The notes under the pieces: model-generated
The model's input: the letters and a program-made list of their open reading frames with translations, nothing else
Databases searched by the model: none
What the model was told of the DNA's origin: nothing
Source of the DNA: Neisseria elongata subsp. elongata
GTDB taxonomy: Bacteria > Pseudomonadota > Gammaproteobacteria > Burkholderiales > Neisseriaceae
Assembly (NCBI RefSeq): GCF_900113545.1
Contig: NZ_FOPS01000007.1
Coordinates: 48,951 to 112,950, forward strand
Length of the DNA stretch: 64,000 nucleotides
Reading direction: 5' to 3'
Shown: one piece after another, positions 1-7,888 of the stretch
How positions within the stretch are numbered: position 1 is the first letter of the stretch
Layout: the number at the start of each line of letters is the position of its first letter
Made by a program: the position numbers and the translations under genes

Positions 1-401
1 ATGTTTTTTTACATTATCGTGTAGAGTGGCAGGCCGGATAGAGCCGGAATGGGAAAGAAATAGGGGGGGTGGGCTGATATATTTGAATTCAATGATTTTT
101 TGTAGTTTGAGGCCGTCTGAAAGGGCTACTTTCCATCATTTTATGGTACTGCTGTTGCATATATGCCCCTGCATTATACGGTCATTACAAACTTTAACGT
201 ATTCGGTTGGGCAGGCAGGGCGGAGGCATGCATTCATGTGCAGCGTCGATTAGGCGGAAATCTACGCCGTTCGGAGGGGCTTCTCTAAGCCGTATGCCGG
301 TATTTTGTCAAGCTGTCGGCGGTGTGCAAAATACGATATATTGTAGTTCGAGAGAATAAACCATACTACATCTAGTATTTTGATTGTTGGAAGGGTAACG
401 C
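1..401. other. Intergenic region upstream of nrdA
   Basis: No supported gene lies here. It holds one DUS near 111-121 and, in its last 100 bases, the nrdA promoter and NrdR boxes. Short open frames lack ribosome binding sites and recognisable products. Confidence 0.6.
305..378 (+). promoter_or_regulatory. nrdA promoter with two candidate NrdR boxes
   Basis: Two 16-bp sites resemble the NrdR-box consensus acaCwAtATaTwGtgt: ATACGATATATTGTAG at 331-346 and ATACTACATCTAGTAT at 363-378. Their starts are 32 bp apart, about three helical turns, the usual geometry of paired NrdR boxes. A TTGTCA hexamer at 305-310 could be a -35 element, which would place the first box on the -10 region so that NrdR would block RNA polymerase. 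The boxes are seen directly; repression by NrdR is inferred from the family. Confidence 0.65.
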
Positions 402-2681
402 ATGAATGCCGCTGCAAGCATTAAAGTAACCAAGCGCGACGGACGTTTGGAAAATATCGACTTAGACAAAATCCACCGCGTCGTTACTTGGGCGGCGGAA
501 GGCTTGAAAAACGTTTCCGTATCGCAGGTCGAGCTCAAATCGCACATCCAGTTTTACAACGGCATCCGCACCGACGACATCCACGAAACCATCATCAAGG
601 CGGCTGCCGACCTGATTTCGCAGGATACGCCCGATTATCAATATCTCGCCGCGCGTCTGGCGATTTTCCACCTGCGCAAAATCGCTTACGGCGAGTTCGA
701 ACCGCCGCATCTCTTCGACCACGTTAAAAAACTTACTGATGCGGGCAAATACGATCGCCACATCATCGAAGATTACAGCCGCGAAGAGTTTGACGAGCTG
801 AACGCCTATATCGACCACAGCCGCGACATGACCTTCTCGTATGCCGCCGTGAAGCAGCTCGAAGGTAAATATCTGGTGCAGAACCGCGTTACCCGCCAGA
901 TTTATGAAACGCCACAGTTTTTATACATTTTGGTGGCGATGTGTCTCTTCAGCAAATACCCGAAAGAGACGCGCTTGGACTACGTCAAACGCTTTTACGA
1001 TGCCGTTTCCACATTCAAAGTATCGCTGCCAACCCCGATTATGAGCGGCGTGCGTACGCCTACGCGCCAGTTCTCAAGCTGCGTATTGATTGAATGCGAC
1101 GACAGTCTGGATTCCATCAACGCCACCACCAGTGCGATTGTGAAATACGTTTCCCAACGCGCGGGCATCGGCATCAACGCCGGACGTATTCGCGGTTTAG
1201 GCAGCGAAATCCGCGGCGGCGAAGCGCAACATACCGGCTGCATCCCGTTTTTTAAAATGTTCCAAGCAGCGGTTAAATCCTGCTCGCAAGGCGGTGTGCG
1301 CGGCGGCGCGGCAACTTTGTTCTACCCTTTGTGGCACATCGAAGCCGAAAGCCTGTTGGTATTGAAAAACAACCGCGGCGTAGAAGACAACCGCATCCGC
1401 CAGCTGGATTACGGCGTGCAGATCAACCGCCTGCTGTACACCCGCCTGATTAAAGGCGGCAATATCACGCTGTTCTCGCCCAACGAAGTCCCCGGCCTGT
1501 ACGACGCGTTCTTTGCCGACCAGGATGAATTCGAGCGTCTTTACACGAAATACGAGCAAGACCTGAACATCCGCAAGCGTACCTTGTCGGCTACCGATTT
1601 GTTCTCCACGCTGATGCAGGAACGCGCCGGAACGGGACGCATCTACATCCAAAACGTTGACCATTGCAACACGCACAGCCCGTTTGACCCGCGCGTCGCC
1701 CCCGTTCACCAGTCCAACTTGTGCATGGAAATCGCCCTGCCGACCAAACCGCTGGACAATATTAACGACCCGAACGGCGAAATCGCCCTGTGTACCCTGT
1801 CTGCCTTCAACTTGGGCGCATTAAACAGCTTAGACGAGCTGGAAGGGCTTGCTGATTTGACCGTGCGCGCACTTGATGCCTTGCTGGATTATCAAGACTA
1901 TCCGGTCGAAGCCGCCCGCACCGCGACCATGAACCGCCGCACGCTCGGCATCGGCGTCATCAACTACGCCTACTATCTGGCGAAAAACGGCGTCCGTTAC
2001 AGCGACGATTCCGCGCTCGGCCTGACCCACCGCACCTTTGAAGCCATGCAGTATTACCTGCTCAAAGCATCGGTGAACCTCGCCAAAGAATACGGTGCAT
2101 GTCCGCTGTTCAACCAAACCGTTTATTCGCAAGGCAAACTGCCCATCGACACCTACAAAAAAGACTTGGATGCCGTGTGCAGCGAACCGCTGTTGTGCGA
2201 CTGGGAAAGCCTGCGCGCCGACATCGTTAAATACGGTCTGCGCAACTCCACCCTGACCGCACTCATGCCGTCTGAAACCAGTTCGCAAATCGCCAACGCC
2301 ACCAACGGCATCGAGCCGCCGCGCGGATTGGTAACGGTCAAAGCATCGAAAGACGGTATTTTGAAACAAGTCGTGCCCGAATTTGAAATTCTGAAAGACG
2401 CCTACGAAACCCTATGGCAGCTTCCGGGCAACGAAGGCTACTTGAAACTTGTCGGCGTGATGCAGAAATTCGTCGATCAGGCAATTTCCGCCAACACCGC
2501 CTACGACCCGGGCAAATTCGAAGGCAACAAAGTTTCCATGAAACAAATGCTCAAAGACCTGCTGACCGCCTACAAATACGGCGTCAAAACCCTGTACTAC
2601 CACAACACCCGCGACGGCGCGGACGATACGCAGACTGATATTCAGGATGACGGCTGCACGGGCGGGGCTTGTAAGATTTGA
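402..2681 (+). CDS. nrdA: Ribonucleoside-diphosphate reductase class Ia, alpha subunit
   Basis: This 759-residue large subunit (R1) reduces ribonucleoside diphosphates to deoxynucleotides with the radical made by NrdB. An ATP-cone for allosteric control occupies about residues 7-95, starting KVTKRDGR. The conserved loop LMPSETSSQIANATNG begins at 621 and the tail ends DDGCTGGACKI, whose two cysteines shuttle electrons from thioredoxin or glutaredoxin. The length matches E. coli NrdA (761 aa). The ATG follows GGAAGG at 388-393. A DUS at 2265-2276 encodes the invariant MPSE. Its partner nrdB lies 1.8 kb downstream, separated by an antiporter gene. A DUS hairpin follows the stop. Confidence 0.97.
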   Translation: MNAAASIKVTKRDGRLENIDLDKIHRVVTWAAEGLKNVSVSQVELKSHIQFYNGIRTDDIHETIIKAAADLISQDTPDYQYLAARLAIFHLRKIAYGEFEPPHLFDHVKKLTDAGKYDRHIIEDYSREEFDELNAYIDHSRDMTFSYAAVKQLEGKYLVQNRVTRQIYETPQFLYILVAMCLFSKYPKETRLDYVKRFYDAVSTFKVSLPTPIMSGVRTPTRQFSSCVLIECDDSLDSINATTSAIVKYVSQRAGIGINAGRIRGLGSEIRGGEAQHTGCIPFFKMFQAAVKSCSQGGVRGGAATLFYPLWHIEAESLLVLKNNRGVEDNRIRQLDYGVQINRLLYTRLIKGGNITLFSPNEVPGLYDAFFADQDEFERLYTKYEQDLNIRKRTLSATDLFSTLMQERAGTGRIYIQNVDHCNTHSPFDPRVAPVHQSNLCMEIALPTKPLDNINDPNGEIALCTLSAFNLGALNSLDELEGLADLTVRALDALLDYQDYPVEAARTATMNRRTLGIGVINYAYYLAKNGVRYSDDSALGLTHRTFEAMQYYLLKASVNLAKEYGACPLFNQTVYSQGKLPIDTYKKDLDAVCSEPLLCDWESLRADIVKYGLRNSTLTALMPSETSSQIANATNGIEPPRGLVTVKASKDGILKQVVPEFEILKDAYETLWQLPGNEGYLKLVGVMQKFVDQAISANTAYDPGKFEGNKVSMKQMLKDLLTAYKYGVKTLYYHNTRDGADDTQTDIQDDGCTGGACKI

Positions 2682-2693
2682 TGAAGGGGGGAG

Positions 2694-2733
2694 TTTTCAG
2701 ACGGCCTTACTGCTCGTAAAGGCCGTCTGAAAA
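2694..2733. terminator. Inverted DUS pair after nrdA
   Basis: TTTTCAGACGGCCT and its complement form a 14-bp stem around a short loop just after the nrdA stop. It probably ends nrdA transcription and also serves as an uptake site. Confidence 0.65.
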
Positions 2734-2753
2734 TTTCTCCGCTTTAACTCTTC

Positions 2754-2882
2754 TTTACACATAAACGGCAATTAACGATACAATGGCGGCCTTTCAGCCG
2801 CCTAAACGTTGCGGCTCCGTACCGACTGCTGCGGCTGAGTTTGCGCCGTCGCCCGATTAACCAACTTTTTGGGAGAATCATC
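2754..2882 (+). promoter_or_regulatory. Promoter and structured leader of the NhaC-type antiporter
   Basis: TTTACA (2754-2759) and TACAAT (2779-2784) with a 19-bp spacer form a candidate promoter. The leader can fold in two exclusive ways: AGCCGC at 2796-2801 can pair with GCGGCT at 2811-2816 or, extended by one base pair, with GCGGCTG at 2831-2837. A Shine-Dalgarno GGGAGA sits at 2871-2876. The alternate pairings suggest, but do not prove, a regulatory leader. Confidence 0.4.
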
Positions 2883-4400
2883 ATACAACTCCTGGACTAC
2901 ACACACTCCTATTGGTCAGTCGTGCCGCCGTTTCTTGCGTTGGCATTGGCTGTGATTACCCGCCGCGTATTGTTGTCGTTGGGCATAGGCATTATCGTTG
3001 GTGCGCTGATGCTGACGGGCGGCAATCCGCTTGACGGCCTGTTGCACCTGAAAGACATTACGGTGTCGTTGGTATATGCCGATGGCGCGTTTGACTGGGG
3101 TAAAACGAAAATCCTGCTGTTTTTGCTCCTGCTTGGCGTATTTACGTCGTTGCTGACTTTTTCCGGCAGCAATCAGGCTTTTGCCGAGTGGGCGCAACGG
3201 CGCATAAAATCGCGGCGCGGTGCAAAAATGCTGACCGCTTGTTTGGTATTCGTTACCTTTATCGACGATTACTTCCATAGTTTGGCCGTCGGCGCGATTG
3301 CGCGCCCCGTTACCGACAAATTCCGTGTTTCCCGCGCAAAACTGGCTTATATTCTCGATTCTACCGCCGCACCGATGTGCGTGCTGATGCCGGTTTCAAG
3401 TTGGGGGGCGTCGATTATTGCCACTTTGTCGGGCTTGCTGGTGATGTACAATATCGACGGATATACGCCGATGGGTATTTTCACCGCGATGAGCCTGATG
3501 AATTATTACGCCCTGTTTGCGTTGCTGATGGTGTTTGTTACGGCGTGGTTTTCTTATGACATCGGTTCGATGGCCCGTTTCGAGCGCAATGCTTTAAAAG
3601 AGGATGCGCATACCTATGCACCGTCGGCAAACGGGCAGGCAGGCCGTGTTTATGCCCTGATTGTGCCGGTTTTGGTGTTGATTTGCGCAACGGTTTCCGC
3701 CATGCTTTACACCGGCAGCCGCGAATTGGAAACCTTCAGCCTGTTGGGTGCGTTTGAGAAAACCGATGTCAATACGTCGCTGGTAGTCGGCGGCAGTTCG
3801 GGTGTGTTGGCGGTATTGCTTTGCACCGTCGGCACGATACGCAAAAGTGATTACGGCACGGCGGTGTGGCGAGGTCTGAAATCAATGTTCGGTGCCATCA
3901 CCATTCTGATTTTGGCGTGGTTGATCAGTATCGTGGTCGGCCAAATGCATACCGGCGATTATCTGTCTACGCTGGTTGCCGGCAACATCCATCCCGGCCT
4001 GCTGCCGCTGATTTTGTTTGCACTTGGCTGCATTATGGCCTTTGCCACCGGCACGAGCTGGGGGACGTTCGGTATTATGTTGCCGATTGCTGCGGCAATG
4101 GCGGTAAAAGTTGATGCTGCGTTAATTGTGCCGTGCATGTCGGCTGTGATGGCCGGCGCAGTATGCGGCGACCACTGTTCGCCGATTTCAGATACCACCA
4201 TTCTGTCGTCCACCGGTGCGCAGTGTAACCATATGGACCACGTTACCACCCAGCTGCCATATGCATTGGCGGTTGCCGGTGCGGCCGGTGTCGGCTATCT
4301 GGTGCTCGGTTTCAGCCGCCAGCCGCTGCTGGGATTTGCCGCGACCGGCGTTGTGTTGGCCATGCTGTTCTGGTTGTTGAAAAAACCTTCCGATCATTAA
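2883..4400 (+). CDS. NhaC-family Na+/H+ antiporter
   Basis: This is a polytopic inner-membrane protein of about 505 residues with a dozen or so hydrophobic segments. It carries family signatures such as ATGTSWGTFGIMLPIAAA and GAVCGDHCSPISDTTILSS, the conserved C-terminal signature of NhaC-type carriers that exchange Na+ for protons. The start is odd. The GGGAGA ribosome site at 2871-2876 is seven bases before an ATA codon at 2883, which reads IQLLDYTHSYWS; related proteins as I recall begin MQLLDYTHSYW. An in-frame TTG at 2841 has no ribosome site. Initiation at ATA is an inference. The gene separates nrdA from nrdB and has no obvious link to nucleotide reduction. Confidence 0.85.
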   Translation: MQLLDYTHSYWSVVPPFLALALAVITRRVLLSLGIGIIVGALMLTGGNPLDGLLHLKDITVSLVYADGAFDWGKTKILLFLLLLGVFTSLLTFSGSNQAFAEWAQRRIKSRRGAKMLTACLVFVTFIDDYFHSLAVGAIARPVTDKFRVSRAKLAYILDSTAAPMCVLMPVSSWGASIIATLSGLLVMYNIDGYTPMGIFTAMSLMNYYALFALLMVFVTAWFSYDIGSMARFERNALKEDAHTYAPSANGQAGRVYALIVPVLVLICATVSAMLYTGSRELETFSLLGAFEKTDVNTSLVVGGSSGVLAVLLCTVGTIRKSDYGTAVWRGLKSMFGAITILILAWLISIVVGQMHTGDYLSTLVAGNIHPGLLPLILFALGCIMAFATGTSWGTFGIMLPIAAAMAVKVDAALIVPCMSAVMAGAVCGDHCSPISDTTILSSTGAQCNHMDHVTTQLPYALAVAGAAGVGYLVLGFSRQPLLGFAATGVVLAMLFWLLKKPSDH

Positions 4401-4423
4401 GCCTGAAACTGCAATCATCATCC

Positions 4424-4460
4424 TTTTCAGACGGCCTCGATGTTGAAGGCCGTCTGAAAA
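4424..4460. terminator. Inverted DUS pair between the antiporter and nrdB
   Basis: Two opposed DUS copies form a 14-bp stem with a short loop ahead of nrdB. Such pairs act as terminators in Neisseria. Confidence 0.6.
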
Positions 4461-4485
4461 ACCGTTTTACAGAGAGAATAACGCC

Positions 4486-5640
4486 ATGTCCTGTGAACAC
4501 TTGACCATGTCTTACAGTACCTTCCCGAAAATCAAAAACGACGCGCTTAAAGAGCCCATGTTTTTCGGTCAGCCGGTGAATGTCGCCCGTTATGACCAGC
4601 AGAAATACGAAGTATTTGAAAAACTGATTGAAAAACAACTGTCGTTTTTCTGGCGGCCGGAAGAAATCGACGTGTCGCGCGACCGTATCGACTACGCCAA
4701 CCTGCCCGAACACGAAAAACACATTTTCATCAGCAATCTGAAATACCAAACCCTGCTCGACTCCATCCAAGGTCGTAGTCCGAACGTTGCCTTGCTGCCT
4801 TTGGTGTCGATTCCCGAACTGGAAACTTGGATTGAAACGTGGAGCTTCAGCGAAACCATCCACTCGCGCAGCTATACCCACATTATCCGCAATATCGTCA
4901 ATGATCCATCGGTCGTGTTCGACGACATCGTGCAGAACGAATATATCATCGCCCGCGCCGAAGACATCGCTTGTTATTACGATGATTTAATCGAATACAC
5001 CCAGTATTACAACCTGTTGGGCGAAGGGACGCACAATGTCGGCGGCAAGCTCGTTAACGTGTCTTTGCGCGAGTTGAAGAAAAAACTCTATCTCTGCCTG
5101 ATGTGCGTCAACGTGTTGGAAGCCATCCGTTTTTACGTTTCATTCGCCTGCTCGTTTGCTTTTGCCGAGCGCGAGTTGATGGAAGGCAACGCCAAAATCA
5201 TCAAACTGATTGCCCGCGACGAAGCCCTGCACTTGACCAGCACCCAGCATATGCTCAACCTGATGCGCGCCGGTTCAGACGACCCTGAAATGGCGGAAAT
5301 CGCCGTCGAATTACAGGACGAATGTTTCAAACTCTTCAAAAAAGCGGCGGAGCAGGAAAAAGAATGGGCTGCCTATCTGTTTAAAAACGGTTCGATGATT
5401 GGTCTGAACAAGGAAATTCTGGCGCAATACGTCGAATATATTACCAACCTGCGTATGCAGGCGGTCGGCTTGCCTGCCGGATTTGAAGGCGCCACCCAAA
5501 ACCCGATTCCGTGGATTAACGCGTGGCTGTCGTCCGACAACGTACAGGTCGCGCCGCAGGAAGTGGAAATTTCTTCTTATTTAATCGGTCAGATCGATTC
5601 GGAAGTCAGCGCGGACGATTTGGGCGATTTCGAACTGTAA
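4486..5640 (+). CDS. nrdB: Ribonucleoside-diphosphate reductase class Ia, beta subunit
   Basis: This R2 subunit houses the diiron-tyrosyl radical cofactor for NrdA. All ligands are visible. Numbering from the second Met (MSYSTF), Asp85 lies in [11 protein letters not shown], the SETIHSRSY block holds a Glu, a His and radical Tyr123, and further ligands are in VLEAIRFY and ARDEALH. The C-terminal tail [12 protein letters not shown] is the R1-docking peptide. The start is ambiguous. The ATG at 4486 has AGAGAG upstream, but the ATG at 4507 gives a 377-residue protein that aligns end to end with E. coli NrdB. A ferredoxin gene for cofactor upkeep follows. Confidence 0.96.
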   Translation: MSCEHLTMSYSTFPKIKNDALKEPMFFGQPVNVARYDQQKYEVFEKLIEKQLSFFWRPEEIDVSRDRIDYANLPEHEKHIFISNLKYQTLLDSIQGRSPNVALLPLVSIPELETWIETWSFSETIHSRSYTHIIRNIVNDPSVVFDDIVQNEYIIARAEDIACYYDDLIEYTQYYNLLGEGTHNVGGKLVNVSLRELKKKLYLCLMCVNVLEAIRFYVSFACSFAFAERELMEGNAKIIKLIARDEALHLTSTQHMLNLMRAGSDDPEMAEIAVELQDECFKLFKKAAEQEKEWAAYLFKNGSMIGLNKEILAQYVEYITNLRMQAVGLPAGFEGATQNPIPWINAWLSSDNVQVAPQEVEISSYLIGQIDSEVSADDLGDFEL

Positions 5641-5678
5641 TCGGGCTTTGCGGCTTTTCTGTGGTTTCATGGTCTTTG

Positions 5679-5708
5679 AGGCCGTCTGAAAACTTTCAGA
5701 CGGCCTTT
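5679..5708. terminator. Inverted DUS pair after nrdB
   Basis: AGGCCGTCTGAAA and its complement with a very short loop form a strong hairpin between nrdB and the ferredoxin gene. The ferredoxin ATG lies only 18 bases on, so read-through may still occur. Confidence 0.6.
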
Positions 5709-5725
5709 CGTTCCCAAATAACGAT

Positions 5726-6031
5726 ATGGCACTCATCAGCACACACGACAAAACCTTCGAGCTTCAAGAGGGCGAAACCTTATTGGAGGGCTTGGAGCGC
5801 ACCGGCCACGAGGTCGAATACCAGTGCCGCAGCGGCTATTGCGGTTCCTGCCGCGTCAAAATATTAGACGGCAGGGTGTCTTACGACGATTTCCCGCTGG
5901 CGTTTGTCGCGCCCGGCGAGATTCTGCCGTGTTGCTGTCGCGTGAATGAGGATATTAAGGTCGATTGCCGCGCGAGAATGAGCGAACCGGATTTGTTTGC
6001 AGGCGATTTGTTCGGCAATATAGGCAGTTAG
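5726..6031 (+). CDS. yfaE: YfaE-like 2Fe-2S ferredoxin, ribonucleotide reductase maintenance
   Basis: This 101-residue plant-type ferredoxin has cluster cysteines in C-x4-C-x2-C (Cys34, Cys39, Cys42) plus a fourth in the CCC run at 69-71. In E. coli the yfaE gene follows nrdB and its product delivers electrons and iron to assemble or repair the NrdB diiron-tyrosyl cofactor. The same position here supports that role. The protein is somewhat longer than E. coli YfaE (84 aa), mainly through a C-terminal acidic tail. Confidence 0.85.
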   Translation: MALISTHDKTFELQEGETLLEGLERTGHEVEYQCRSGYCGSCRVKILDGRVSYDDFPLAFVAPGEILPCCCRVNEDIKVDCRARMSEPDLFAGDLFGNIGS

Positions 6032-6035
6032 CCCC

Positions 6036-6064
6036 TTGCGCAAACCACGTCCGGCAGCTATAAT
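6036..6064 (+). promoter_or_regulatory. Promoter of the rpsF operon
   Basis: TTGCGC (6036-6041), a 17-bp spacer and a perfect TATAAT (6059-6064) lie just after the ferredoxin stop and 71 bases before the rpsF ATG. Confidence 0.65.
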
Positions 6065-6078
6065 GCCGCGTTTTGCAA

Positions 6079-6129
6079 CCTTGTCTGCCGCAATCGCATG
6101 GCGGCAGGCTGTCTTTAAACCGTAAGGAG
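6079..6129 (+). promoter_or_regulatory. Candidate S6:S18 leader of rpsF
   Basis: CTGCCGC (6085-6091) pairs with GCGGCAG (6101-6107), and CCTT (6079-6082) can pair with AAGG (6124-6127), leaving an unpaired CCG at 6120-6122. A CCG beside an outer helix is the hallmark of the leader bound by the S6:S18 complex in many bacteria. The outer pairing includes part of the Shine-Dalgarno AAGGAG, so binding would reduce translation. The motif match was made by eye. Confidence 0.5.
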
Positions 6130-6134
6130 ATAAC

Positions 6135-6500
6135 ATGCGTCATTACGAGATCGTGTTTATCGTTCACCCTGATCAAAGCGAGCAAGTACCCGCTATGGTT
6201 GAACGCTACAAAGCACTGGTAACCGAAAACAACGGTAAAATCCACCGTTTGGAAGACTGGGGCCGCCGCCAGTTGGCATACCCCATCAACAAAATTCATA
6301 AAGCACATTATGTTCTGATGAACATTGAAGCCACTCCGGCCGTTATCGAAGAATTGGAGACTGGTTTCCGTTTCAATGATGCCGTACTGCGTCATCTGAC
6401 TATTCAGACCAAACATGCAGTTACCGACGCTTCTCCGATGATGAAAGAAGAGAAGTCCAAAAACCTGTTGAAACAACAGCAAGAAACTGCCGAAGCATAA
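6135..6500 (+). CDS. rpsF: 30S ribosomal protein S6
   Basis: This 121-residue protein opens [18 protein letters not shown] and contains the S6 block [19 protein letters not shown]6 binds 16S rRNA in the platform as a heterodimer with S18, whose gene is third in this operon. The ATG follows AAGGAG with good spacing. The stop abuts the TTG start of priB without a gap. Confidence 0.98.
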   Translation: MRHYEIVFIVHPDQSEQVPAMVERYKALVTENNGKIHRLEDWGRRQLAYPINKIHKAHYVLMNIEATPAVIEELETGFRFNDAVLRHLTIQTKHAVTDASPMMKEEKSKNLLKQQQETAEA

Positions 6501-6797
6501 TTGGACAACTCCCTGACCCTTACCGCCCGTATCGAAAAATGCGGCATCATCCGTTATACGCCCGCAGGCGTGCCTGTGTTGGATTTAATGCTGAAGCATG
6601 AATCTTGGCAAAATGAGAACGGTGAAAAATGTCTGGCAAAGCTTGAAATAGCGGCCAGGATAGTCGGTAAGGAGGCTTTGGTTTGGCAGGGTCGGCAGGA
6701 TTGGGCCGTACAGGTCAGCGGTTTTTTAGCCGCAGCCGGCCTGCGTTATCCAAAGCCGATACTGCGGATACAGAACATTCAAGAATATAAAGGTTAA
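6501..6797 (+). CDS. priB: Primosomal replication protein N (PriB)
   Basis: This 98-residue OB-fold protein helps PriA reload the replicative helicase at stalled forks. The landmarks [18 protein letters not shown] and the C-terminal [10 protein letters not shown] are those of neisserial PriB. It lies between rpsF and rpsR, its standard place. It starts with TTG directly after the rpsF TAA and has no clear ribosome site, so translation probably depends on coupling to rpsF. Between the motifs it is divergent, as PriB usually is. Confidence 0.93.
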   Translation: MDNSLTLTARIEKCGIIRYTPAGVPVLDLMLKHESWQNENGEKCLAKLEIAARIVGKEALVWQGRQDWAVQVSGFLAAAGLRYPKPILRIQNIQEYKG

Positions 6798-6802
6798 ACG
6801 AC

Positions 6803-7033
6803 ATGGCTCGTCAAACATTCAAACGTAGAAAATTCTGCCGTTTTACGGCTGAAAAAATCCAAGAAGTGGATTACAAACAAGTTGATTTGCTGAAAGATTT
6901 CATTACTGAAAACGGCAAAATCATTCCCGCCCGCATCACCGGAACCAAAGCGCACTACCAACGCCAACTGGCTGTTGCCGTAAAACGCGCGCGTTTCTTG
7001 GCGTTGCTGCCTTATACCGACCAACACAAATAA
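6803..7033 (+). CDS. rpsR: 30S ribosomal protein S18
   Basis: This 76-residue protein has the S18 core [28 protein letters not shown] and the end [13 protein letters not shown]. It binds 16S rRNA with S6 and, as a complex, represses the operon leader in other bacteria. It starts six bases after the priB stop. Confidence 0.98.
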   Translation: MARQTFKRRKFCRFTAEKIQEVDYKQVDLLKDFITENGKIIPARITGTKAHYQRQLAVAVKRARFLALLPYTDQHK

Positions 7034-7049
7034 TTTTGGAGCGTAGATC

Positions 7050-7502
7050 ATGCAAATTATTCTGTTAGAAAAAATTGGTGGTTTGGGCAACTTGGGCGAT
7101 ATCGTAACCGTGAAAAACGGCTACGCCCGCAACTTCCTCATCCCGCAAGGTAAAGCCAAACGCGCAACAGAGGCCAATAAAGCCGAATTCGAAGCACGCC
7201 GTGCCGAATTGGAAGCCCGTCAGGCTGAAATCCTTGCCGATGCTTTGGCCCGTAAAGAGAAATTGGACGGACAAGTCATCACTGTGGCCCAAAAAGCCGG
7301 CGTGGATGGCCGTCTGTTCGGTTCCGTTACCAATGCCGACATTGCTTCAGCCATTGTGGCAAGCGGCATCAAAGCAGAGAAAGCCAATGTTCGCTTGCCG
7401 GAAGGCCCGTTTAAAGCCATTGGTGAATACGAAGTGGAAATTGCATTGCACAGCGATGCAGTAGCAAAAGTTACCGTAGCAGTAGTTGCCGCTGCCGAGT
7501 AA
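7050..7502 (+). CDS. rplI: 50S ribosomal protein L9
   Basis: This 150-residue protein has the L9 N-terminal domain ([17 protein letters not shown], then [16 protein letters not shown]), a central helix rich in Glu and Arg at about 45-75, and the C-terminal domain with [14 protein letters not shown]. It is the last gene of rpsF-priB-rpsR-rplI and is followed by an intrinsic terminator. Confidence 0.98.
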   Translation: MQIILLEKIGGLGNLGDIVTVKNGYARNFLIPQGKAKRATEANKAEFEARRAELEARQAEILADALARKEKLDGQVITVAQKAGVDGRLFGSVTNADIASAIVASGIKAEKANVRLPEGPFKAIGEYEVEIALHSDAVAKVTVAVVAAAE

Positions 7503-7522
7503 TACTGTTTATTAAAAGAACA

Positions 7523-7550
7523 CCGCATCAAATTATGATGCGGTTTTTTT
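7523..7550 (+). terminator. Intrinsic terminator of the rpsF-rplI operon
   Basis: CCGCATCA and TGATGCGG form an 8-bp stem with a 5-nt loop, followed by seven T residues. Confidence 0.9.
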
Positions 7551-7888
7551 ATTTTCAGTCTTAGAATTTTAAATTGCAGGATTGAGTTTGGATTTTTACT
7601 GCAGTAAACCAGCTTGATTCCGGATATTAAGTTGGGAAAGCATAAACATCACAAATCATCATTTTCGTAAGATTGGGCAGTCCTGTCGTGTGAGAAATTT
7701 GGCTTTTGATGGCTGATAGCCATGGATAAATAGACCGTTTAAATGTTCACGTTGAATTTCTGCCTGATTGGGGAACATAATGGTTCAAATAAATGATTTT
7801 CCCAAATTCATGTTTTTCCAAATTTATATTTTTCATCTGTTTGATTGATACCTTGCCGGTTTTGGACAACTCACGGTATGACAATGCC
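7551..7888. other. Gene-free stretch between rplI and nhaP2
   Basis: This convergent intergenic region is AT-richer than its surroundings. I see no gene, RNA or repeat here, and unusually no DUS. Confidence 0.5.

Noticed and set aside
26..253. Open frame of 75 codons upstream of nrdA
   Set aside because: No ribosome site, no recognisable domain, and it includes translated DUS sequence.
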